DNA of 64,000 bases. Origin: CALMEC01 sp963706315. Lineage in GTDB: Bacteria; Actinomycetota; Thermoleophilia; Miltoncostaeales; Miltoncostaeaceae. The stretch covers positions 124,001 through 188,000 of the forward strand of contig CAVPMA010000019.1 in NCBI GenBank assembly GCA_963706315.1, read 5' to 3'. The position numbers and the translations under genes were made by a program. Positions 34,859-42,463 of the stretch are shown in pieces (the stretch's first letter is position 1; every line of letters starts with the position of its first letter). The notes below the pieces were generated by a model, which worked only from the letters and a program-made list of their open reading frames with translations, had not been told where the DNA came from and ran no database searches.

Positions 34859-35692
34859 GTGGTCGTGGCAACGCCCGACGCATCCACCCGTCTCACCGGG
34901 ATCCTCGGCTGGCCGGTCGAGCACTCGCTCTCCCCGGCGATGCACAACGCGGCGTTCACGGCGTGCGGCCTCAACTGGGCGTACTTGGCCTTCGCCGTCG
35001 AGCCGCCGCGGATCGGCGAGGCGGTGCGCGGACTGGCTGCGACGGGGTGCGCCGGGCTGAACGTGACGATTCCGCACAAGCAGTCGGTGATCGAGTGGTG
35101 CTCCGATGCGTCACCCGCGGTCGAGGCGATCGGCGCCGCGAACACGCTCATTCCCAACGGCGCCGGCGGGTATCTCGCCGACAACACCGACGCAGAGGGG
35201 TTCCTGCGTGCGCTCGACGAGCGCGAGGCGGGCGAGATCACGGGCGCGCGCGTGCTCCTGATCGGGGCGGGCGGCGCGGGGCGGGCGGTCGCGTACGCCG
35301 TGCGCTCGCGTGGGGGGACGCTGCTGGTCGCGAATCGGACGCCGGAGCGGGCCGCGGAGCTCGGGGAGCCGGTGCCGTTCACCGCCGAGGCGATGAACGA
35401 TGCCGCGGAGGAATGCGCCCTCGTGGTGAATGCGACGAGCCTCGGGATGGGCAGCGACGAGGTGCCGCCGGAGCTCCCGCTGCGCGGGATCGGCCCGGAC
35501 CAGGCCGTGAACGACCTGGTGTACCGGCCGGGGGGCACGCCGTGGCTCGCCGCGACGGCCGCCCGTGGCGCGCGCACGATCGACGGGCTCGGAATGCTCC
35601 TGCACCAGGGCGCGGCCGCATTCGAGCGCTGGACCGGCGTGGATGCCCCGGTCGAGGTCATGCGCGACGCCCTGCTCAGCGCCCGCCGCTAA
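34859..35692 (+). CDS. aroE: Shikimate dehydrogenase
   Basis: NADP-dependent reduction of 3-dehydroshikimate. Motifs: substrate site GWPVEHSLSPAMHNAAF, catalytic Lys in LNVTIPHKQSV, Asp in YLADNTDAEGFLRAL, nucleotide loop LLIGAGGAGRAVAYA, NRTPERA and the C-terminal GLGMLLHQGAAAFERWTG. It has about 277 residues. Two in-frame GTG codons (34859, 34865) are possible starts; neither has a strong ribosome site. It lies 58 bases after the acidic protein gene and is convergent with mltG, separate from the main aro operon. Confidence 0.92.
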   Translation: MVVATPDASTRLTGILGWPVEHSLSPAMHNAAFTACGLNWAYLAFAVEPPRIGEAVRGLAATGCAGLNVTIPHKQSVIEWCSDASPAVEAIGAANTLIPNGAGGYLADNTDAEGFLRALDEREAGEITGARVLLIGAGGAGRAVAYAVRSRGGTLLVANRTPERAAELGEPVPFTAEAMNDAAEECALVVNATSLGMGSDEVPPELPLRGIGPDQAVNDLVYRPGGTPWLAATAARGARTIDGLGMLLHQGAAAFERWTGVDAPVEVMRDALLSARR

Positions 35693-35740
35693 GCCAGCCA
35701 CCCAGCCCTCGCCGCCCGTTCGGTTAACGCTTTCGTTAAC

Positions 35741-35810
35741 GGTGCCTGGCACCGGCCGTGAACGCAGGTCCTGATGGACGGCGGGATCTGGCCCCCGGTG
35801 CCTGGCATCC
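35741..35810. repeat. Two copies of a GGTGCCTGGCACC-type palindrome
   Basis: GGTGCCTGGCACC at 35741-35753 is a near-perfect 13-base palindrome; a second, decayed copy GGTGCCTGGCATCC begins at 35797. They lie in the 158-base gap between the convergent aroE and mltG genes. The first is preceded by two GTTAACG motifs. Such palindromes occur as dispersed intergenic repeats in many bacteria. Confidence 0.6.
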
Positions 35811-35850
35811 CGCGCGGAAGGCTCGTGACGCCGAACGGCACCGGCGGCGG

Positions 35851-36744
35851 TTAAGGCGTCGTCGAGGTCGCAGCGGCGCGCGCCCGGGCGTTCGCCTGGG
35901 CCTTCGCCTTCAGCGCCTCGAACTCCTGGAGCGTCCGGGCAAAGTAATGGCGGTTGCTGCCGTCCTCGCGGGCGACGTAGTACAGGAGCTTGCTCTGACG
36001 GGGGTGGGCCGCGGCCTGCAGGCTCGCAAGGCCCGGATTCGAGATCGGCCCGGGAGGCAGCCCCGCGAAGCGGCGCGTGTTGTAGGGCGAGTCGCTCTTG
36101 AGGTCGGCCGCAGTCAATGGCCGCCACTCCCCCGCCGCGTACTGCACCGTCGCGTCGATGTCGAGCCGCATCCGGTTGCGCAGCCGGTTGAAGATCACGC
36201 CCGCCACCGTCGCCCGCTCCGCCGGCACCACCACCTCACGCTCGATCATCGACGCGATGATCAACACGTCATACGGCGTGAGATTGTGCGCCTCCGCGTA
36301 CGCCATGTTGACCTTCGCGATGTTCGCCTGGTAGGCACGGACCTGCTGATCGACGAGGAACTCCTCCGTGGTCTGGGTGCCGATCGCGTACGTCGCGGGG
36401 AACAGGAACCCCTCCAGCGAGGTCGGGGCGCTGCGTCCCGAGAGCCGCGCGCCGTCCGGGCCGGGCTTCGTGAGCTCCAGGTAGCGCTCTCCGGACAGGT
36501 TCGTCTTCTCGTCGAGGAGGCGCGCCATGTCCTCGCGGCGCAGGCCCTCCGGGAAGGTCAGCGGCGTCGGAGGCGGCACCGTCGAGGTCGGAGGCGGGGA
36601 CGGATCGCGTGCCACCTCCCAGGCGATCGCGCCCCCGGCGATCACCAGCCCGACCACGGCCACGAGCCCGAGGAGGCGCTTGCGTCCCGCCCGACGGCGG
36701 TGACGACGCACGTCGTGACGGTCCCACTGCCCTGGATCGCTCAC
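35851..36744 (-). CDS. mltG: Endolytic murein transglycosylase MltG (YceG)
   Basis: A membrane-bound lytic transglycosylase that ends nascent glycan strands. A basic N-terminus (RRHRRRAGRKR) precedes one membrane helix (LLGLVAVVGLVIAGGAIAW), a Pro-rich linker, a LysM-like subdomain and the catalytic domain with Glu in IASMIEREVVVPAERATVAG and RFAGLPPGPISNPGL. It has 297 residues. GTG at 36744 overlaps the ruvX stop (GTGA). Confidence 0.92.
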   Translation of the reverse strand: MSDPGQWDRHDVRRHRRRAGRKRLLGLVAVVGLVIAGGAIAWEVARDPSPPPTSTVPPPTPLTFPEGLRREDMARLLDEKTNLSGERYLELTKPGPDGARLSGRSAPTSLEGFLFPATYAIGTQTTEEFLVDQQVRAYQANIAKVNMAYAEAHNLTPYDVLIIASMIEREVVVPAERATVAGVIFNRLRNRMRLDIDATVQYAAGEWRPLTAADLKSDSPYNTRRFAGLPPGPISNPGLASLQAAAHPRQSKLLYYVAREDGSNRHYFARTLQEFEALKAKAQANARARAAATSTTP

Positions 36745-37133
36745 TGGCGGGCCAGGAAGGCCTCGAGCAGCACGCACGCGGCCAGGCTGTCGACGCTCGT
36801 CGCGCTGCCCGACGCCTCGGCCCGCCGCCCCGCCTCGACGGTCGTGAGCCGCTCGTCGGCGAGCTCCACCGGGATGCCCGTCCGCCGGCGCAGCCGCTCG
36901 GCGAAGGTCGCCGCCGCCCGGGCTTGCTCACCGAGCCCGCCGGACAGGTGCCGGGGCTCGCCCACCACGATCAGATCGGGCGCCGCCTCGGCGATCACGC
37001 GGTCGAGCTCCGCGAACCCCTCGCGACTGTCGACCCGGCGGATCGGCGGTAAAGGACGGGCGATCGTGCCAGTCGGGTCGCTGACCGCCACACCGGTCCG
37101 GGCCCGGCCGTGGTCGAGCGCGAGGACCTTCAG
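36741..37133 (-). CDS. ruvX: Holliday junction resolvase-like protein RuvX (YqgF), CTG start
   Basis: An RNase H-fold protein, linked to 16S rRNA 5' processing. Motifs: LALDHGRARTGVAVSDPTG at the N-terminus with the first catalytic Asp, LIVVGEPRHLSGGLG, and VELADERLTTVEAGRR. It has 130 residues. No ATG, GTG or TTG lies upstream of the catalytic Asp within reach; the only start matching the operon's four-base overlaps is a CTG at 37133 (CTGA with the alaS stop). Confidence 0.85.
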   Translation of the reverse strand: MKVLALDHGRARTGVAVSDPTGTIARPLPPIRRVDSREGFAELDRVIAEAAPDLIVVGEPRHLSGGLGEQARAAATFAERLRRRTGIPVELADERLTTVEAGRRAEASGSATSVDSLAACVLLEAFLARQ

Positions 37134-39682
37134 CCGGTCCGCTCCTCGATCATCGCCTTGGCCGCCTCGAGCGCCTCCGGCAGGCCGGCCGGGTTCTTGC
37201 CCCCGGCGCGGGCCATACCCTCGCGGCCGCCACCCCCACCTCCCACGAGCGGGGCGACCTGCTTGATGATGTCGCCCGCCGACAGACCAGCGGCGATCGC
37301 GGCGGGCGCGAGGTTCGCGACGAGCATCGCCTTGCCGTCGGCGCGCGCACCCAGCACGACGGCCGCACCGTCGCCGAGGCGGGCCTTGACCTGGTCGCTC
37401 ACCGCGAGCAGGTCGTCCATCTCCTCGGCCTCGACCTCCCGGACCAGCACGCTCACGGGGCCCGCCGTGGTCGCCTCGCCCGCCAGGACCGCCGCGTCCA
37501 CCCGCCCGCTGCGGGCGCGCTTGATCTCGCCCTCGAGGTGGCGGATCCGCTCGTCGCGTTCGGCGAGCCGTTCCCCCAGCTCCCGCGCACGGGCCTCGTA
37601 CCACTCGACCACGGCGGCGCCGGTGATCGCCTCGATCCGCCGGGTACCGGAGCCGATGCCGCCCTCGGAGACGATCTTGAACGGCCCGATCTCGCCGGTT
37701 CGGGACACGTGCGTGCCGCCGCAGAGCTCCTTGGAGAACTCCCCGGCCGCGACGACCCGGACCTCGTCGCCGTACTTCTCGCCGAAGAGGCCGATGGCGC
37801 CGAGCGCGTCCGCCTCGGCCCGCGGCATCACCCGCCACGACACGGGCGTGTCCTCCGCGACCCGATCGTTGACCATCGCCTCGATACGGGCACGCTGGTC
37901 GTCGCTCATGCGCTCCTTGAGCGTGAAGTCGAATCGGAGCTTGTCGGGCCCGACATACGACCCGGCCTGGCGTGTCGTGGTGCCGAAGACGTCCCGGAGC
38001 GCCCAGTGGAGCACGTGCGTGGCGGTGTGGTTGGCCTGCGTCTGGCGGCGGGCGGGGACGTCGACGACCGCGTCGACCTCGTCACCGTCGTCGATCCGAC
38101 CGTCGACGCGAAGCCGGATCACCTGGTCGTCGCCGATGCGGTAGATCTCCACAACGGCTCCGGTGCCGTTCGGGCCGACGACCCGCCCCGAGTCGGACAC
38201 CTGGCCGCCGCCCTGGGCGTAGAACGGGGACCGGGCCAGCTTGACGAGCACCTCGCCTCCCTCGAGTGGCTGCGCGGCGGTAACCGTCGTCGTGACCGAC
38301 CAGTCGTCGTAGCCGACGAACTCGCCGGGGACGCTGCCGACAGCGAGCGTTTCCGCCGCCGCGGCGGCGACGTCCTGATCGCGTGCCTGCGCGTCGCGCG
38401 CGCGCTCGCGCTGCTCGCCCATGAGCCGCTGGAACCCGTCGACGTCGACGGTGAGGCCCGCGGCCTCCGCGGCGTCGAGCGTCAGATCGAGGGGGAATCC
38501 AAAGGTGTCATGCAGCCGGAAGGCATCGTCGCCGGAGACCTCCGCTCCCGACCTGCCGATGACCTCGTCGAGAAGCCGCTTGCCCTGGGACAGCGTGCGC
38601 GCGAACTGCTCCGCCTCGGCCCCGATCACGTCGATCACCTCGGACGAGCGCTCGGTGAGCTCGGGATAGGCGTCGCCCCAGAGCGCCGCGACCTCCCGTG
38701 CGAGCTCCGGCATGTCCTCCGGCACGAGGCCGATGCTGGACCCCTCGGCCATGGCCCGCCTGATGATGCGCCGCAGGATGTAGTCGCGCCCCTCGTTGCC
38801 GGGCCGCACCCCGTCCGTCGTGAGGAATGTCATCCCCCGGCCGTGGTCGGCGAGGACGCGCAGGGCACGATCATCCCGGTCGTTCGTGCCGTATCGGCGG
38901 CCGCTCTTGCGCTCGGCCCACTCGATCAGCGGCCAGAAGGCGTCGGTCTCGAAGACGGAATGCTTGTCCTGCAAGAGCGCGGCGATGCGCTCGAGGCCGG
39001 CACCGGTGTCGACGTTCTGGGCCGGCAGGTCGGTGAGCGTGCCGTCGATCGCACGGTCGTACTGCATGAACACGAGGTTCCAGTACTCGAGGAACCGGTC
39101 GGTGCCGGTTGCGGGACCGCCGTCAGGGCCGAACGCTGGGCCGCGATCGAGGTACAGCTCGGTGTTCGGCCCGCACGGACCGCTCGGACCCAGCTTCCAG
39201 AAGTTCTCAGACTCGCCGAGGGCCTGGATGCGCTCCCGCGGGATGCCCGCGTCGACCCAGTACTCGATCGCCTCGTCGTCCGCCGGGACGCCCGGCATCC
39301 CCTCGAACACCGTGATCCAGATCTGCTCCGGGTCGAAGCCGAAGACCTCCGTCGACAGCTCGTAGCCGAACTTGATGGCCTCGCGCTTGAAGTAGTCGCC
39401 GAACGAGAAGTTGCCGAGCATCTCGAAGAACGTGAGGTGCCGGGCGGTGCGCCCGACCTGGTCGATGTCGAGGGTCCGGAAGCACTTCTGGCAGCTCGTC
39501 GCGCGGGGCGCCGGCGGGCGGGCGGTCCCGAGGAAGTACTGCTTGAGCGGCTGCATGCCCGCGATCGTGAGGAGGACCGTGGGGTCGTCCTCGTACGGGA
39601 TCAGTGGTGCGGATGCGACCGCCAGGTGCCCGCGCTCCTCGAAGTATTCGCGGAAGCGCCGCCGGATTTCGTGGGTCGTCAT
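37130..39682 (-). CDS. alaS: Alanyl-tRNA synthetase
   Basis: Class II synthetase charging tRNA-Ala. N-terminal catalytic domain: EIRRRFREYFEERGHLAVAS, GMQPLKQYFLG, SCQKCFRTLDIDQVGRTARHLTFFEMLGNFSFGDYFK. The editing domain has the zinc motif HTATHVLHWAL and CGGTHVSRTGEIG. The C-Ala domain ends GGGGGREGMARAGGKNP. It has 850 residues. A -10-like TAGCAT lies 10 bases before ATG 39682 and there is no Shine-Dalgarno sequence, suggesting a leaderless message. Confidence 0.95.
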   Translation of the reverse strand: MTTHEIRRRFREYFEERGHLAVASAPLIPYEDDPTVLLTIAGMQPLKQYFLGTARPPAPRATSCQKCFRTLDIDQVGRTARHLTFFEMLGNFSFGDYFKREAIKFGYELSTEVFGFDPEQIWITVFEGMPGVPADDEAIEYWVDAGIPRERIQALGESENFWKLGPSGPCGPNTELYLDRGPAFGPDGGPATGTDRFLEYWNLVFMQYDRAIDGTLTDLPAQNVDTGAGLERIAALLQDKHSVFETDAFWPLIEWAERKSGRRYGTNDRDDRALRVLADHGRGMTFLTTDGVRPGNEGRDYILRRIIRRAMAEGSSIGLVPEDMPELAREVAALWGDAYPELTERSSEVIDVIGAEAEQFARTLSQGKRLLDEVIGRSGAEVSGDDAFRLHDTFGFPLDLTLDAAEAAGLTVDVDGFQRLMGEQRERARDAQARDQDVAAAAAETLAVGSVPGEFVGYDDWSVTTTVTAAQPLEGGEVLVKLARSPFYAQGGGQVSDSGRVVGPNGTGAVVEIYRIGDDQVIRLRVDGRIDDGDEVDAVVDVPARRQTQANHTATHVLHWALRDVFGTTTRQAGSYVGPDKLRFDFTLKERMSDDQRARIEAMVNDRVAEDTPVSWRVMPRAEADALGAIGLFGEKYGDEVRVVAAGEFSKELCGGTHVSRTGEIGPFKIVSEGGIGSGTRRIEAITGAAVVEWYEARARELGERLAERDERIRHLEGEIKRARSGRVDAAVLAGEATTAGPVSVLVREVEAEEMDDLLAVSDQVKARLGDGAAVVLGARADGKAMLVANLAPAAIAAGLSAGDIIKQVAPLVGGGGGGREGMARAGGKNPAGLPEALEAAKAMIEERTG

Positions 39683-39692
39683 CGGGGAGGGA

Positions 39693-39698
39693 ATGCTA
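39693..39698 (-). promoter_or_regulatory. Candidate -10 of alaS (leaderless)
   Basis: TAGCAT on the minus strand ends 10 bases before the alaS ATG; no ribosome-binding site follows. Confidence 0.35.
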
Positions 39699-39709
39699 CC
39701 AGCGCCTGC

Positions 39710-39925
39710 TCATCCCCCCCGCCGAGCCCGGCGCAGCTCATCCTCGAAATCCTTCTCCTGACGCGCGGCGGCGCGGCGTCCCGCACCGAAGGCATCATCG
39801 AGGTCGTTCCACAGCGCCGTGAGCTCCTCCGGCAGCCGGCGCGGCCATTCACGGGGATCCTTCGCGCCACGCGAGACGAGCCAGGCGGCGACGAGCGCGG
39901 CGGCCCCGAGGATGAACTTCTTCAC
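39710..39925 (-). CDS. Small membrane-associated protein, unknown function
   Basis: 71 residues: an N-terminal hydrophobic helix (KKFILGAAALVAAWLVS) and a charged helical tail (ARQEKDFEDELRRARRGG). GTG at 39925 overlaps the stop of the DUF948-like gene (GTGA), so the pair is translationally coupled. No family recognised; the layout is like YtxH-type envelope proteins. Confidence 0.55.
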   Translation of the reverse strand: MKKFILGAAALVAAWLVSRGAKDPREWPRRLPEELTALWNDLDDAFGAGRRAAARQEKDFEDELRRARRGG

Positions 39926-40488
39926 GTGCGGCGTTTCGGGAGCGCCCAGGAGATCTGCGAGATGCTGGGTCCGCGACCGCGGTCTCGGAGCTCCGGCGGG
40001 AGCTCCGACGGCGCTTCGGATCCACGGCCGTTGCTCGTCGAATCGACAGGTGCCGGCTCCGCGGCAGCCGGGGGAGGCGCGGGCGGAGGCGTGGGAGGCG
40101 TTTCGGCGACGGTGTCGGGGCCTGCGGCCCTGCGCGCCCTGAAGGTCGCCAGCGCCTCCTTCGCCGCGGCGGCGAGCCCGGACGCCTTCTTGGCGGGTGC
40201 GGCGACGGCGTTGGAGATCGAGGTGACGGTCTTCTCGGCGCCCTTGGTGGCGTTGACGGCGCTCACCATGATCTCGTCGACCCGCGACAGCTCGAGGTTG
40301 ATCCCCTCGACCGTCGTCTGGGCACTCGACAGGATCGGCACGACCTCGTCGGTGACCTCGCGCACGCTGACCGACAGGCGGCCGAACATGCCGCCGAGCC
40401 GCAGGCACGCATACGCGATGCCGACCCCGGTGATGACGAGAAAGAACGAGAGCGCCCCCCGCAGCACGTCAGCCCACGCGATGTCCAC
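39922..40488 (-). CDS. DUF948-like membrane protein
   Basis: One N-terminal membrane helix (GALSFFLVITGVGIAYACL), then a helical region (VREVTDEVVPILSSAQTTVE, LSRVDEIMVSAVNATKGAEK) of the type seen in DUF948 proteins, then a Pro/Ala/Glu-rich disordered tail. It has 188 residues. GTG at 40488 starts one base after the mnmA stop. Between mnmA and alaS, a DUF948/YtxH pair is common in Gram-positive genomes; function unknown. Confidence 0.6.
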   Translation of the reverse strand: MDIAWADVLRGALSFFLVITGVGIAYACLRLGGMFGRLSVSVREVTDEVVPILSSAQTTVEGINLELSRVDEIMVSAVNATKGAEKTVTSISNAVAAPAKKASGLAAAAKEALATFRARRAAGPDTVAETPPTPPPAPPPAAAEPAPVDSTSNGRGSEAPSELPPELRDRGRGPSISQISWALPKRRT

Positions 40489-40489
40489 C

Positions 40490-41935
40490 TCAACCGTTCC
40501 CTTCGAAGATGATTCCCGCGCCGATGAGCCTACCGTCCCGGTACAGCGCGGCGGTCTGCCCCGGGGCGACGCCGTCCGCGGGGTCATCCAGGGTGACGCG
40601 AAGGCCGTGGGCCGTCGGGCGAGCCTGCCCGCGTAGGGCCCTGCCACGGTATCGCACGCGGACCTCCAGTTGGACCCCCTCCACCGACTCTTTGAGGGTG
40701 TACGGCCGGAGCTCCAACGCGCTCGCCGCGAGCCGTTCCCGCGGACCGACGGTCACCGTATTGGTCCCCGCGTCGGTCCCCAGCACGTACATCGGGCCGT
40801 CGGCGGCGATGCCAAGGCCACGGCGCTGACCGACGGTGTAGCGCCAGTAGCCGTCATGAGTGCCCACCCGCCGTCCCGTCTCGTCCACGACCGGGCCCGG
40901 CGCGGGACCCATTCCCGCGTTCCGCTCGAGAAACGGCACGTACCCGCCGACTCCGACGAAGCAGACCTCCTGGCTCTCCACGGCGTCCGCAGCCGGCAGC
41001 GCCATTGCCCGGGCGATGTCGCGGACCTCGGCCTTCGTGAGCTCGCCGAGCGGGAACTCGAGGCGCTCGACGATGTCCCGCTCGAGCATGGCGAGCATGT
41101 AGCTCTGGTCCTTGTCGCGGTCCACAGCCCGTGCGACGGCACCGGACGCGACGCGGGCGTAGTGCCCGGTGGCGAGCCGGCGCGCACCGAGCAGCGCGGC
41201 GGCGTCGGCGAGGATCCTGAAGCGCACGTGCCCGTTACAGGTGACGCACGGGTTGGGGGTCGTGCCGGCCCGGTACCCGCGGATGAAGTCCTCAACCACG
41301 CCCCGCCGGAACGCGTCGGCGGCGTCGATCGTGACATGCGGGATGCCGAGCGCGTGCGCGGTCCGACGGGCGAGCTGCACCGTCTCGGGCGAGCAGCAGG
41401 AGCGCTCGGCCGCCGCCGCGGCCGGGTCGTGCCACAGCCGCATGGTGACGCCGACGACGTCGTACCCGGCGTCGCGCAGCCGCAGCGCGGCCACGGCGCT
41501 GTCGACACCCCCGCTCATCGCCACGGCCACGCGATCCCGGGTGAGCGGCAGCCCAACCGTGCCGAGCCGATCCGAATACCACCGCTCGAGCGCACGGGCG
41601 AGCGCATCGGCGACGATGTCCGGGCCATGGCGCCGATCGGGGCCGAGCCCCCCAAGGGCCCGGTCGAGGTCGTCGGCCGACAGCCGTAGGGCGTCGCTGA
41701 GCGGGGCACCGGTCACCGCTGCGCAGGCCGCGCTCGCCGCTGCGGTCGCGGCTCCGCACCCGAACGCGAGGAAGCGTGCCTCGGCGACGCGTCCGTTGCC
41801 GACGCGAAGCTGGATGCGCACGACGTCGCCGCACGCGGCGCTGCCGGATTCGCCGACGGCGCCGGGCTCGGGCATGGCACCGGCCCCGACGGGCGCCGCG
41901 AGGTGGCGCATCGCGTGAGGCGGGTACGGCGGCAC
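40490..41935 (-). CDS. mnmA: NifU-like domain fused to tRNA 2-thiouridylase MnmA
   Basis: Residues 1-125 resemble the IscU/NifU scaffold: YPPHAMRHLAAPVGAGAMPE, ACGDVVRIQLRVGNGRVAEA, RFLAFGCGAATAAASA. The first two scaffold cysteines are kept; the third position reads RHGPDIVADAL, without Cys. Residues 130-481 are a complete MnmA: PP-loop VAMSGGVDSAVAALRLRDAG, MRLWHD, NPCVTCNGHVRF with catalytic Cys, ATGHYAR, KDQSYML, VESQEVCFVG and GQRRGLGI. MnmA thiolates U34 of Lys, Glu and Gln tRNAs. GTG 41935 is chosen because the scaffold homology begins there and a -10-like TAGCCT ends 7 bases upstream. Confidence 0.9.
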   Translation of the reverse strand: MPPYPPHAMRHLAAPVGAGAMPEPGAVGESGSAACGDVVRIQLRVGNGRVAEARFLAFGCGAATAAASAACAAVTGAPLSDALRLSADDLDRALGGLGPDRRHGPDIVADALARALERWYSDRLGTVGLPLTRDRVAVAMSGGVDSAVAALRLRDAGYDVVGVTMRLWHDPAAAAAERSCCSPETVQLARRTAHALGIPHVTIDAADAFRRGVVEDFIRGYRAGTTPNPCVTCNGHVRFRILADAAALLGARRLATGHYARVASGAVARAVDRDKDQSYMLAMLERDIVERLEFPLGELTKAEVRDIARAMALPAADAVESQEVCFVGVGGYVPFLERNAGMGPAPGPVVDETGRRVGTHDGYWRYTVGQRRGLGIAADGPMYVLGTDAGTNTVTVGPRERLAASALELRPYTLKESVEGVQLEVRVRYRGRALRGQARPTAHGLRVTLDDPADGVAPGQTAALYRDGRLIGAGIIFEGNG

Positions 41936-41942
41936 GCCGGCG

Positions 41943-41948
41943 AGGCTA
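41943..41948 (-). promoter_or_regulatory. Candidate -10 of mnmA (leaderless)
   Basis: TAGCCT on the minus strand ends 7 bases before GTG 41935; no ribosome-binding site is present. Confidence 0.35.
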
Positions 41949-42238
41949 CCACGGGGCTCAGGCCCGCCCCACGCTTGCGTCGACGGGCATGCCCCAGCGT
42001 GCCGTGGGCGGCAAGTGACTGGGCCTGCATAAGCAGGTGGGTGGCGTGCAAGACGGCGCACCGGGCGACGCCTCGACATCGCCTCCCGTGTCAATCGTGT
42101 TGGCTCAGGTCGCTGATCCGACACGCACACGACAGGGCACCTCGGACGTTAGACCCTCCCCCGCCTCCCCGCAAGCGATCGAGCCACGCTTAACGCGCCC
42201 GGCTCGAACCAGCGCCGTGCGGACGGTCCCGGGCGACA

Positions 42239-42395
42239 GTTTCGTCGTTCGTCACGACTGTTAAGCCCGGGCACGGTTTCGTCGTCCGTGACGATTGTTA
42301 ATCGCCCGGGACGGGTTTCACCCTGCAAAATCGCTAATTCATTAGGCGATGCCGGGGATTGCGCCCCTCCGAGGTTTCGTCGTTCGTGACGATTG
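42239..42395 (+). repeat. Intergenic repeat array C
   Basis: One exact copy of the 20-base core at 42293-42312 and a variant GACTGTTAAGCCCGGGCAC at 42256-42274, 37 bases apart. The intervening segments GTTTCGTCGT(T/C)CGT(C/G)ACGA are themselves repeated three times (42239, 42276, 42374). The exact copy has the orientation of array B. Confidence 0.75.
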
Positions 42396-42412
42396 CGTGC
42401 CGTTAACGCGCC

Positions 42413-42434
42413 GGGGCTCCCCGAAGGGAGCCCC
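42413..42434 (-). terminator. Terminator hairpin after the secreted thioredoxin-fold gene
   Basis: A 9-bp stem GGGGCTCCC / GGGAGCCCC with a TTCG loop on the transcribed strand, 29 bases after the stop. Confidence 0.65.
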
Positions 42435-42463
42435 AGACGTCCGACATCCGTATCGGACGAGCC

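Larger units (their letters stand above)
41936..42463. other. Intergenic region upstream of mnmA with repeats
   Basis: 528 bases without a convincing gene. The mnmA promoter lies at the left end, repeat array C at 42239-42395, and the terminator of the secreted thioredoxin-fold gene at 42413-42434. The stretch 41960-42180 shows nothing recognisable. Confidence 0.55.

Noticed and set aside
39922..40647. Upstream extension of the DUF948-like gene into mnmA
   Set aside because: The first 50 codons of the longer frame overlap the mnmA C-terminus and have shadow composition; the GTG just after the mnmA stop fits the membrane helix.
42180..42420. Integron attC sites
   Set aside because: A GTTAAGC-like core appears once, but there is no inverse core at attC distance, no cassette gene and no integrase.
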